A DNA stretch of 16,556 nucleotides, taken from contig CABQIF010000039.1 in assembly GCA_902464115.1 (NCBI GenBank), forward strand, positions 1-16,556. Direction: 5' to 3'. The translations under genes were made by a program, and so were the position numbers. Under the pieces are notes generated by a model, which was not told where the DNA came from, did no database searches, and was given only the letters and a program-made list of their open reading frames with translations. Each line of letters begins with the position of its first letter. Positions within the stretch are counted from its first letter, which is position 1. This DNA is from an uncultured Ruminococcus sp. (GTDB lineage Bacteria; Bacillota; Clostridia; Oscillospirales; Ruminococcaceae). Positions 1 to 7,824 of this stretch are shown piece by piece.

Positions 1-140
1 CGTAAAAGGGAGTAGCTGACAAGAATTTGTTTCTTGTTTATGCGGCGTCAATACGATTGCAGGTTTCTGTGATCCGCTTCATAAGTTTAAAGCTATGCCT
101 CATAAGAATGGCATATGTGGAAAATGGCAAGACTTTTACT
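1..140 (+). promoter_or_regulatory. yybP-ykoY (Mn2+) riboswitch aptamer
   Basis: This leader RNA matches the yybP-ykoY class. It has the conserved GGGAGTAGC box at 8-16, a second conserved GTCAA segment near 47-51, and a closing CAAGAC at 128-133. The closing helix P1 is visible as GTAAAAG (2-8) pairing exactly with CTTTTAC (133-139). The class binds Mn2+ and commonly lies upstream of P-type ATPases, TerC-like and other Mn2+ exporters, which fits the gene that follows. The window begins at the aptamer, so its promoter is not visible. Identification is from motif and context, not from a covariance search. Confidence 0.85.
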
Positions 141-202
141 GAATAAATGGCAGCCTTAACGGGTGAAGTGTCGATTTATTCAGTAAGAGCCTTGCCTTTT
201 TT
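126..202 (+). terminator. Riboswitch expression platform: intrinsic terminator
   Basis: Positions 126-148 pair with 174-196 in a near-perfect 23-bp stem (one G-U, one mismatch), followed by six T at 197-202. The 5' arm contains 133-139, which is also the 3' strand of aptamer helix P1, so the terminator and the folded aptamer are mutually exclusive. The expected behaviour is therefore transcriptional ON: metal-bound aptamer keeps P1 closed and allows read-through into the ATPase gene. This is inferred from the pairing and from known class behaviour. Confidence 0.85.
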
Positions 203-235
203 GCTGCCAAAAAAAAGAAGAAAGGAAGTTTTCCC

Positions 236-2842
236 ATGACAAACAAATCTCCCTATCAACAATCCCTGAACGACCTGTATGCGGCGTATCACTCCGGACG
301 AGAGGGTCTGCGTACCGCACAGGCAAACCAAAACCGGGAACAGTTCGGTAAAAATCAGCTGGCACAGAAAAAGAAGAAGCCAGTCTGGATGATTTTTCTC
401 GAACAGTTCAAAGATTTTCTGGTTATTATCCTGATTATTGCTGCTATTATCTCTGCAATTACTGGAGAGCTGGAAAGCACCATTGTCATTCTGGTTGTCA
501 TCACTATGAATGCGATTTTGGGCACAGTGCAGACGGTCAAAGCGGAAAAGTCACTGGATAACTTGAAATCGTTGTCCGCTCCGCATGCAAAAGTTCTGCG
601 AGATGGCACAACGGTTTTGCTCCCAGCAGCAGAATTGGTCGTTGGTGATGTCATTTTGCTGGAAGCTGGCGACCAAGTTCCGGCAGATGCTCGTATTTTG
701 GAGGCTGCATCATTGCAGACCAATGAAAGTGCACTGACGGGAGAAAGCACCAACGTAGAAAAGGAATGCTGTGAGATTCCGCAGGAAGTTCCGTTGGGCG
801 ACCGAAAGAATATGGTTTATTCTGGTGGCTTTGTCACCTATGGACGGGGTGTCTGTCTGGTCACCAATGTAGGCATGGAAACAGAAGTCGGAAAGATCGC
901 AGCGTTGATGCAGAACGCTTCGGAACGCAGAACGCCGTTACAGCGGACGCTTGATCAGTTCGGACAGAAACTGTCGATTGCGATTCTGGTTATTAGTGCA
1001 ATTGTCTTTCTGTTGGAATTGTTCCGTGTCGATGTGCTGAATTTCGATAGTGTTATGAATGCTTTGATGTTTGCGATTGCTTTGGCAGTTGCAGCCATTC
1101 CGGAAGCCCTCAGTTCGATTGTTACCATCGTGCTTTCGTTCGGAACACAGAAGATGGCAAAAGAACATGCCATTATGCGAAAGTTGCAGGCAGTCGAGGG
1201 ATTGGGTTCTGTTTCTGTGATTTGTTCAGATAAGACCGGAACACTGACCCAAAATAAAATGACCGTTCGGAAAATCGTTGCCCATGGACACAGCATTGCA
1301 GAAGAAGATGTGAATCTGGAAAACGATGATGAAAAGTGGTTGATCATTGCCTCTGTTTTATGTAGCGATGCAACCTGTCAGGGAGAAACTGAAATTGGTG
1401 ACCCGACCGAAACAGCATTGATTCGCTTTTCTCAGAAAAATGGCATGCAGGCAGAAGACCTCCGCAGCCAGTATCCCCGTCTTGCAGAAATTCCGTTTGA
1501 TTCTGACCGGAAATTGATGTCTACCTTGAATCAGACCCCACAGGGAAAGATTCTCTTCACAAAGGGTGCAGCCGATGTTCTGACAGAACGGATGCTGATC
1601 ACCACCGAAGAAAAGGAAAAAATTTACAAGCAAGTGGAAGCTCTCTCCAAACAGGGCTTGCGGTTGCTCTGTTTTGCAGGAAAGCCATTCGATGGTGATA
1701 CCATCACACTGGAAGACGAAACAGACTTGCAGTATATGGGCTTGATTGCTATGATGGATCCGCCACGTCCAGAATCAGCGGAGGCAGTTGCAGCCTGCAA
1801 GGCAGCAGGCATTAAGCCAGTTATGATTACAGGTGACCACGTTGTGACTGCTGCGGCAATTGCAAAGGAAATCGGCATTCTGGAGCAGGAAACCGAAGCG
1901 GTAGAAGGTTCTGCATTGGATGCCTATACGGATGAACAGCTGGTGGATTTTGTCAAGGATAAGTCCGTTTATGCCCGTGTTACTCCAGAACATAAAATCC
2001 GGATTGTACGGGCTTGGCAGGCTCGAAATTGTATGGTTGCCATGACTGGGGACGGTGTCAACGATGCTCCAGCACTGAAACAAGCAGATGTCGGCGTAGC
2101 AATGGGGATTACCGGAACGGAAGTTTCCAAAGATGCTGCGGCAATGGTTCTGACAGACGATAACTTTGCAACGATTGTCAAGGCAATTGAAAACGGCAGA
2201 AACCTCTATGAAAATATCAAGCGTGCCATCTTGTTCCTGCTCTCCGGTAACTTGGCAGGGATTCTGGTCGTATTGGCTTGTGCCCTTGCCGGACTGGGAC
2301 AGCCGTTTGCAGCCATTCACCTGCTCTTTATCAACCTCTTGACGGACTCTTTGCCGGCAATCGGCTTGGGCTTAGAACCGCATCAGGCAAGTGTTATGCG
2401 GAAAAAGCCTCGTCCTGCGAATGAATCCATTCTGACAAAACCATTCTTGATTTCCACGGGATATTCCGGCTTGATTATCGGAATTATGACGTTTCTTGCT
2501 TATGTGTTCGGCAGAAGTGAAGGCGGCGATTATCTGGGCATGACAATGGCGTTTGCAACGCTCTGCATGTCCCGTCTGTGGCATGGTTTCAGCTGCAAGT
2601 CCGAAGAACCGGTGCTGTTCCGGAAGCAGATGATTAACAACCCATTTGGCTTGTTGGCATTTTTTGCTGGCATGATTTTAATCAATGCAGTTCTGTTAGT
2701 TCCGCCGTTGAAGAGTTTGTTCAACATTGCCAGTCTGACTGGTTTGCAGTATGCATGGATTCACATTTTCAGCTTTAGTTCGATGATTTTGATTCAGATT
2801 GTGAAGTTTGTGAAATCTATGGTACAGCGGTCTGCATCGTAA
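236..2842 (+). CDS. P2A-type cation-transporting ATPase, probable Mn2+/Ca2+ exporter
   Basis: This 868-residue membrane protein has the full layout of a P2A (SERCA/PMR1-like) pump: N-terminal cation-ATPase domain, TGES actuator loop at 168-171, phosphorylation motif DKTGT with Asp332, and hinge TGDGVNDAP around 604-612. Membrane segments lie around 50-90, 245-310 and 660-860. Cation-site residues visible are IPEA in M4 (Glu290), Asn672 in M5, and NLLTD in M6 (Asn700, Thr703, Asp704). The M5 position matching the site-I glutamate of SERCA is Gly675, suggesting a single cation site as in PMR1-type pumps. Together with the Mn2+ riboswitch upstream, this points to Mn2+ efflux, although Ca2+ cannot be excluded. 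The start at 236 is supported by an AAAGGAAG ribosome site at 221-228. No terminator is visible after the stop. Confidence 0.93.
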   Translation: MTNKSPYQQSLNDLYAAYHSGREGLRTAQANQNREQFGKNQLAQKKKKPVWMIFLEQFKDFLVIILIIAAIISAITGELESTIVILVVITMNAILGTVQTVKAEKSLDNLKSLSAPHAKVLRDGTTVLLPAAELVVGDVILLEAGDQVPADARILEAASLQTNESALTGESTNVEKECCEIPQEVPLGDRKNMVYSGGFVTYGRGVCLVTNVGMETEVGKIAALMQNASERRTPLQRTLDQFGQKLSIAILVISAIVFLLELFRVDVLNFDSVMNALMFAIALAVAAIPEALSSIVTIVLSFGTQKMAKEHAIMRKLQAVEGLGSVSVICSDKTGTLTQNKMTVRKIVAHGHSIAEEDVNLENDDEKWLIIASVLCSDATCQGETEIGDPTETALIRFSQKNGMQAEDLRSQYPRLAEIPFDSDRKLMSTLNQTPQGKILFTKGAADVLTERMLITTEEKEKIYKQVEALSKQGLRLLCFAGKPFDGDTITLEDETDLQYMGLIAMMDPPRPESAEAVAACKAAGIKPVMITGDHVVTAAAIAKEIGILEQETEAVEGSALDAYTDEQLVDFVKDKSVYARVTPEHKIRIVRAWQARNCMVAMTGDGVNDAPALKQADVGVAMGITGTEVSKDAAAMVLTDDNFATIVKAIENGRNLYENIKRAILFLLSGNLAGILVVLACALAGLGQPFAAIHLLFINLLTDSLPAIGLGLEPHQASVMRKKPRPANESILTKPFLISTGYSGLIIGIMTFLAYVFGRSEGGDYLGMTMAFATLCMSRLWHGFSCKSEEPVLFRKQMINNPFGLLAFFAGMILINAVLLVPPLKSLFNIASLTGLQYAWIHIFSFSSMILIQIVKFVKSMVQRSAS

Positions 2843-2881
2843 TTGCATGCAAACAAAAATGTAAAAAAAATATGAACACTC

Positions 2882-2910
2882 TTGACAAATCCAAACGAAG
2901 TGACTATAAT
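2882..2910 (+). promoter_or_regulatory. Consensus promoter of the trp operon
   Basis: TTGACA (2882-2887) and TATAAT (2905-2910) are separated by exactly 17 bp, a perfect sigma-A consensus. Transcription should begin near 2917, about 400 nt upstream of trpE, leaving room for the T-box leader. Confidence 0.9.
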
Positions 2911-2916
2911 AAAAGC

Positions 2917-3234
2917 ATCTTAAAATTCTTAGAGCAAAGGCAAGTAACCTGCTGAGCGGCAACAGAGAGAGTCAGGGATGGTGGGATCCTGATATGGAAG
3001 CGGTATGGTGAATGGATTTGTGAGAAGCACAGGGAATCCAAAACGTTTGGTAGTAACTGTCGCCGTATGTCCTACGTTATCGGGACAAGAATATATCCGG
3101 TGGGAGTCCGGCGTATTCGAAAAGAGGGAAACAGCATTCCAATAAAGTAGAATGATGTTTCTGAAATTGGGTGGCAACACGTTAAGGATTTTACGCCTGA
3201 CGTCCCATAGCATTGGGATGTCAGGCGTTTTTTG
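2917..3234 (+). promoter_or_regulatory. T-box leader, tRNA-Trp responsive
   Basis: The T-box sequence GGGTGGCAACACG is at 3169-3181. GGG (3169-3171) can pair with CCC (3204-3206), and ACG (3179-3181) with CGT (3201-3203), forming the antiterminator. The TGGC bulge (3172-3175) is complementary to the tRNA end GCCA, which fits the G73 discriminator known for bacterial tRNA-Trp. In stem I, AGTA (2943-2946) and GAA (3010-3012) look like the loop-E pair. GAA is followed directly by TGG (3013-3015), the likely Trp specifier codon. The distal stem-loop TCAGGGA/TCCTGA encloses a GGTG-type loop near 2978-2988. The class reads uncharged tRNA and allows operon transcription on starvation. Other TGG triplets (3006, 3048) exist, so the specifier call is inference. 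Confidence 0.9.
3193..3233 (+). terminator. T-box regulated terminator (trp attenuator)
   Basis: A 15-bp stem is formed by 3193-3207 and 3214-3228 (one G-U), with a 6-nt loop and a T run at 3228-3233. Its 5' arm includes CGTCCC (3201-3206), the 3' strand of the T-box antiterminator, so the two structures compete. Confidence 0.93.
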
Positions 3235-3313
3235 TTTTTGCTGCATCTTCATCAAGAATAATCTTAATTTTCATTGGACGATATTCATCATTTTCTGATA
3301 AGGAGGAAAGCAT

Positions 3314-4780
3314 ATGCTTACACCATCATTGGAACAAGTGAAACAGCTTGCAAAACAGTACAATACCATTCCCGTTTTCTACGCTTTCTCTGCGGACAAT
3401 CAGACCCCGATCAATCTGTATCGGGCAATGTCTGAGGGGGCAAAGAATGCTTTTATTTTCGAGAGCGTGAACAACGGCGAACAGTGGGGACGGTATTCTT
3501 TTGTCGGAGCAAATCCAAAACAGGAAATTCAGATGCACAGCACAACCGCTTGCATTCTGGAAAACAATCAGAAGAAAACATTCATGGTGGAACATCCCAT
3601 TCTGTTCCTGAAAGAACGAATGGCACAGTATTCCTCTCCGGTTTTGCCGGATGCACCGAATTTCACAGGTGGATTGATTGGCTATTTCGGATATGATACC
3701 GTGCGGTATATGGAAAAAACATTGGTGAATGTTCCGGAAGATGACATTCATATGCCAGACTGCAATTTGTTCTTATATGAAGAACTGGTTGCTTATGACC
3801 ATCTGAAACACAACGGCATTGTGATTCAGAATCTGCACACAGATGGCAACTTAGATGCTCAGTATGCAGCAGCTCTCTGGAGAGCGGAAGAACTGGCACA
3901 GAAGATTCGCACCTATAACCCAACACCAAAGCCAGCCTTGAAAACGGGAACTGCTATCGTACATTCCAACACGAGCAAAGATGCCTATATGGACATCGTT
4001 CGGCAGGCAAAGAAACACATCGTGAACGGCGATATTTTTCAGATCGTTCTTTCACAGCGGTTTGAAATCCAGAATCCGCCGGATAGCTTTGATGTTTACC
4101 GGAAATTGCGGGTCAGCAATCCATCCCCATATCTTTATTATTTCCATACACCAACTTATGATGTTGCCGGAGCTTCTCCAGAAATGCTGGCAAGCGTAAA
4201 GAATGGCACGATTCATAACCGCCCGATTGCCGGAACAAAGCCACGGGGCAAGACCAGAGAAGAAGATATGCAGAATGAAACCGATTTGCTGGCAGACCCG
4301 AAGGAACGGGCAGAACATACGATGCTCGTTGACCTTGGAAGAAACGATGTCGGTAAGGTTTCTGAATTTGGTAGCGTTTCCGTAACTCGCTATATGGTGA
4401 CGGAACGGGCATCCAAGGTCATGCATTTGGTTTCTGATGTAGAGGGAACATTGCGGAAAGACTTGACCGCTTTGGATGCACTGATGGCAATTTTGCCAGC
4501 CGGAACACTTTCTGGTGCTCCAAAAGTACGGGCAATGGAGCTGATTGACCAGTTTGAACCGAAAAAGCGTGGCTTGTATGGCGGTACAGTTGGTTATCTC
4601 GGATTCGATGGCAATATGGATACCTGCATTGCAATTCGGACAGTACTCTTTACCAATCAAAAAGCATATGTACAGGCAGGGGCTGGCATTGTAGCGGACT
4701 CTGTTCCGGAAAATGAATACTATGAAACCGTAAATAAAGCATTGGCGGTCATCAATGCCATTAAGGAGGCAGCACAATGA
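3314..4780 (+). CDS. trpE: Anthranilate synthase component I
   Basis: The 488-residue protein converts chorismate to anthranilate using ammonia delivered by the TrpG domain of the next gene. Visible family motifs are RYSFVG in the N-terminal regulatory region, NPSPYLYYF in the middle, AGTKPRG (306-312), a DLGRND segment, and GTLSGAPK (397-404). The N-terminal IFES and NPSPY segments match the region that binds feedback-inhibiting tryptophan in the family. The start is set by a strong AAGGAGG at 3300-3306, 7 nt upstream of ATG. Its TGA stop overlaps the ATG of trpGD in an ATGA (4777-4780), implying translational coupling of the two subunits. It is the first gene after the T-box. Confidence 0.97.
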   Translation: MLTPSLEQVKQLAKQYNTIPVFYAFSADNQTPINLYRAMSEGAKNAFIFESVNNGEQWGRYSFVGANPKQEIQMHSTTACILENNQKKTFMVEHPILFLKERMAQYSSPVLPDAPNFTGGLIGYFGYDTVRYMEKTLVNVPEDDIHMPDCNLFLYEELVAYDHLKHNGIVIQNLHTDGNLDAQYAAALWRAEELAQKIRTYNPTPKPALKTGTAIVHSNTSKDAYMDIVRQAKKHIVNGDIFQIVLSQRFEIQNPPDSFDVYRKLRVSNPSPYLYYFHTPTYDVAGASPEMLASVKNGTIHNRPIAGTKPRGKTREEDMQNETDLLADPKERAEHTMLVDLGRNDVGKVSEFGSVSVTRYMVTERASKVMHLVSDVEGTLRKDLTALDALMAILPAGTLSGAPKVRAMELIDQFEPKKRGLYGGTVGYLGFDGNMDTCIAIRTVLFTNQKAYVQAGAGIVADSVPENEYYETVNKALAVINAIKEAAQ

Positions 4781-6411
4781 TTCTGTTTTTGGATAATTAT
4801 GATTCTTTTACCTATAATCTGTATCAGTATATCGGGGAATTGTATCCGGATATTCAGGTAGTTCGGAACGATGAAATCACACTGGAAGAAATTGAAGCAA
4901 TGCATCCGGATGCACTTTTGATTTCTCCGGGGCCTGGCTATCCGAAAGATGCTGGTATCTCGATTCCGGCGATTCAGAAGTTTGCCGGGAAAATGCCGAT
5001 TCTGAGCATCTGCTTAGGACATCAGGCAATTGCAGAGGCATTCGGTGGAAAAGTTGTCAAGGCAGAACACCTCATGCATGGCAAAGCCAGCAACATTGCA
5101 ATTGATAATCAGTCGGTTCTGTTTGCAGGACTGCCACAGGTGATTGCTTGTGGTCGTTATCATTCCCTGATTGTGGAAGAAGCATCGCTGCCGACTTGCC
5201 TGCGAATCACAGCACGGGATGAAAACGGGCAGATCATGGCACTGGAACATACAAAATTCCCGATTTACGGCTTGCAGTTCCATCCGGAATCCATTCTGTC
5301 GGAAGATGGAAAGGAAATCTTGATTCGGTTCTTGAATCTGCTGCCGGGTGTTTCCATTCCGACCAAGCAGCAGACCCCACAGCAGCCGAAGAAAGCCTTG
5401 CTCCCGTATGCAGAAAAGGTTCTGAACGGCGGAAATCTGACCGAAACCGAAGCCATGGAAGCCATGGATTTGATTATGAGCAATGCGGCAACCGATATTC
5501 AGATTGCAGAATTTCTCACCGCTCTGCGAATGAAGGGCGAAACTATTGAAGAAATCACCGGATTTGCAAAGGGTATGCGTGCAAAGGCAAAGACCGTTCC
5601 AAATTGCAAGGATGCGATCGATATTGTCGGAACGGGCGGCGATTGCTCGAACTCCTTCAATATTTCTACCACTTCTTCTTTCATCATTGCAGCTGCTGGG
5701 GCAAAGGTCGCCAAGCACGGCAACCGCAGCGTGTCCAGTAAGAGCGGTGCAGCGGATGTATTGGAACGGCTCGGCGTAAAAATTCAGACCACACCGGAAC
5801 AGGCTGCTAACTGCATTCACGAAATCGGCATTTCGTTCTTGTTTGCTCAGAGCTATCATGGTTCGATGAAATACGTTGCCAAATCAAGAAAAGAAATGGA
5901 AACACGTACCGTATTCAATATTTTAGGGCCGCTTGCCAATCCAGCGGAAAACGATTATATTTTGCTGGGCGTTTATAGCGATGACTTGATTCCGGTGATG
6001 GCAAAGGTGCTCTGCGGTCTGGGCATTCGTCATGCAATGGTCGTACACGGAGAAGATGGATTCGATGAAATTTCAATCTCCGCTCCGACAAAGGTTGCAG
6101 AAATCAAGGACGGCGGTATTTTTGAATACACCATCACACCGGAACAGTTTGGTTTGCCGATGGCAGAAAAGAAAGAAGTCATTGGCGGTTCGCCGGAAGA
6201 AAATGCACTGATTACACAAGGCATTTTAGATGGAATGATTCGGGATGCAAAGCGGAACATCGTTCTGCTGAATGCTGGCTGTGCCTTATATGTGGTTGGT
6301 CAGGCTGGCAGCATCGGCGATGGCGTTGCACTGGCAGCAGAGATGATTGACAGCGGTGCAGCACTGGCAAAGTTAGAGGAACTCAAGCAGTTTACCAATG
6401 CTCTGGTATAA
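4777..6411 (+). CDS. trpGD: Fused anthranilate synthase glutamine amidotransferase / anthranilate phosphoribosyltransferase
   Basis: One 544-residue chain carries two enzymes. Residues 1 to about 190 are a class I glutamine amidotransferase (TrpG), with GPGYP near 49-53, nucleophile Cys79 in SICLGHQ, and His169/Glu171 in the HPES motif. It supplies ammonia to TrpE. A short glutamine/proline-rich linker (about 195-208) leads to TrpD, which joins anthranilate to PRPP. TrpD shows GTGGD (285-289), the NISTTSS segment, and KHGNRSVSSKSGAAD. The fusion arrangement is the same as in enterobacterial TrpGD (often called trpD there). The start overlaps trpE by 4 bp; trpC follows after 15 bp. Confidence 0.96.
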   Translation: MILFLDNYDSFTYNLYQYIGELYPDIQVVRNDEITLEEIEAMHPDALLISPGPGYPKDAGISIPAIQKFAGKMPILSICLGHQAIAEAFGGKVVKAEHLMHGKASNIAIDNQSVLFAGLPQVIACGRYHSLIVEEASLPTCLRITARDENGQIMALEHTKFPIYGLQFHPESILSEDGKEILIRFLNLLPGVSIPTKQQTPQQPKKALLPYAEKVLNGGNLTETEAMEAMDLIMSNAATDIQIAEFLTALRMKGETIEEITGFAKGMRAKAKTVPNCKDAIDIVGTGGDCSNSFNISTTSSFIIAAAGAKVAKHGNRSVSSKSGAADVLERLGVKIQTTPEQAANCIHEIGISFLFAQSYHGSMKYVAKSRKEMETRTVFNILGPLANPAENDYILLGVYSDDLIPVMAKVLCGLGIRHAMVVHGEDGFDEISISAPTKVAEIKDGGIFEYTITPEQFGLPMAEKKEVIGGSPEENALITQGILDGMIRDAKRNIVLLNAGCALYVVGQAGSIGDGVALAAEMIDSGAALAKLEELKQFTNALV

Positions 6412-6426
6412 GAAAGGAGCAGGTTT

Positions 6427-7206
6427 ATGATTTTAGATGAAATTGTTGCAAAGCGGAAAGAACAGCTTGCACGGGAGTTACAGAGAACTGATCGGGAAAC
6501 CATGCGAAAACTGGCATTGCAAACAGAACGAGAAGTATATTCGTTTCCGGATGCTCTGAAAACTGGAAAGCTTTCCATTATTGCAGAAGTCAAGAAAGCA
6601 TCGCCCTCGAAGTCGGTCATCTGTGCAGACTTTCATCCGGTTGAGCAGGCAGCTGCTTATGAACGTGCCGGAGCAGATGCGATTTCTTGCCTGACCGAGG
6701 AACATTATTTTCAGGGCAGCAGCGATTATTTTCGGGCAATTCGAGAAGCAGTTTCCATTCCGATGCTGCGGAAAGATTTCATCATTGACACCTATCAAAT
6801 CAATGAAGCACGGGTTATGGGAGCAGATGCCATTCTGTTGATTGCAGCGATTCTGGACGCTCCAACCATGCAGCATTTTTACGAATACGCAACGGAACTG
6901 GGGCTGCATTGTCTGTTTGAAGCACACAACGAAGCAGAAATGGAGCAGGTGCTTGCTTGCGGTGCAAAAATCTGCGGCATCAATAACCGCAACTTGAAAA
7001 ATTTTGTAGTCGATTTAAAGACCACGGAACGATTGGCAGCAATGGTTCCGCACGATTGTATTTTGGTTTCAGAAAGCGGTATGCAAACGCATGAAGATCT
7101 GGCAGCTGTTCGGAACTATGGAGCAGATGCGGTATTGATTGGGGAAACCTTGATGCGGAGCGGAGATGTTGCCGTTGCCATGCAGCAGCTGCGGGAAAAC
7201 TTATGA
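6427..7206 (+). CDS. trpC: Indole-3-glycerol phosphate synthase
   Basis: This 259-residue TIM-barrel enzyme closes and decarboxylates CdRP to indole-3-glycerol phosphate. The catalytic set known from the family is visible: Glu54 and Lys56 in AEVKKASPSK, Lys116 in LRKDFI, Glu165 in LFEAH, then INNRNL and the phosphate-binding SESGM segment. It is a standalone protein, not fused to TrpF as in E. coli. A GAAAGGAGC ribosome site lies at 6412-6420, upstream of the ATG. The end overlaps trpF in an ATGA (7203-7206). Confidence 0.97.
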   Translation: MILDEIVAKRKEQLARELQRTDRETMRKLALQTEREVYSFPDALKTGKLSIIAEVKKASPSKSVICADFHPVEQAAAYERAGADAISCLTEEHYFQGSSDYFRAIREAVSIPMLRKDFIIDTYQINEARVMGADAILLIAAILDAPTMQHFYEYATELGLHCLFEAHNEAEMEQVLACGAKICGINNRNLKNFVVDLKTTERLAAMVPHDCILVSESGMQTHEDLAAVRNYGADAVLIGETLMRSGDVAVAMQQLRENL

Positions 7207-7820
7207 AGATTAAGTTTTGTGGAGTCCGGCGGCTGGAGGACGTTACAGCCGTGAACCTCTGCCAGCCGAATTATATGGGTATGATTTTAAGCGGCGGTTT
7301 TCGCCGGAGCATTTCTCAGGAGCAGGCACAACGCTTGGTTCAGGAAAAGTCAGATGCAATTGCAGCGGTTGGGGTATTCGTAAATGAATCATCGGAAACC
7401 ATTTGCCGCATGGCGGAGCAGTTGCACTTGCAGGTGATTCAATTGCATGGCAACGAATCGGCAGAGCAGATTCAAACCTTGCAGCAGAAAACTGGCTTGT
7501 CAGTTTGGAAAGCTCTCCGCATTGGCACGCTGGAAGAACTTGAAGCCGCCGGAACAAATCCGGCAGATTGCCTGATTCTAGAGGGAAAGACGGGTGCAGG
7601 GATTGGCGGAACGGGCGTTTGTGCAGACTGGGAGCTACTCGCCCGACACAGCTGGAATCGTCCGTTTTTTCTGGCAGGTGGGTTGCAGCCGGAAAATGTT
7701 TTGGAGGCGATCGCAACGGTTTCTCCCATGGGCGTGGATTTTTCCAGCGGCATTGAAGAGGATGGCGTAAAATCACTGAAAAGAATGAAACAATTGATGA
7801 CATTGATACGAGGAGCGTAG
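7203..7820 (+). CDS. trpF: Phosphoribosylanthranilate isomerase
   Basis: The 205-residue TIM-barrel enzyme carries out the Amadori rearrangement of PRA to CdRP. The N-terminal KFCG motif gives the catalytic Cys6, LHGNE is near residue 81, and the C-terminal DFSSGIE phosphate-binding region is intact. The segment that normally carries the catalytic Asp (Asp126 in the Thermotoga enzyme) reads LILEG, placing Glu127 there. The gene is translationally coupled to trpC by a 4-bp overlap and ends 4 bp before trpB, whose ribosome site lies inside the trpF end. Length and context make the assignment firm despite the substitution. Confidence 0.95.
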   Translation: MKIKFCGVRRLEDVTAVNLCQPNYMGMILSGGFRRSISQEQAQRLVQEKSDAIAAVGVFVNESSETICRMAEQLHLQVIQLHGNESAEQIQTLQQKTGLSVWKALRIGTLEELEAAGTNPADCLILEGKTGAGIGGTGVCADWELLARHSWNRPFFLAGGLQPENVLEAIATVSPMGVDFSSGIEEDGVKSLKRMKQLMTLIRGA

Positions 7821-7824
7821 AATT

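Noticed and set aside
2957..3065. Helix CGGCAACAG/CTGTCGCCG as the base of T-box stem I, with TGG at 3048-3050 as specifier
   Set aside because: The AGTA and GAA loop-E pair fits the TGG at 3013-3015 better, and the nucleotide after 3050 is T where a purine is usual. It is kept only as an alternative fold.
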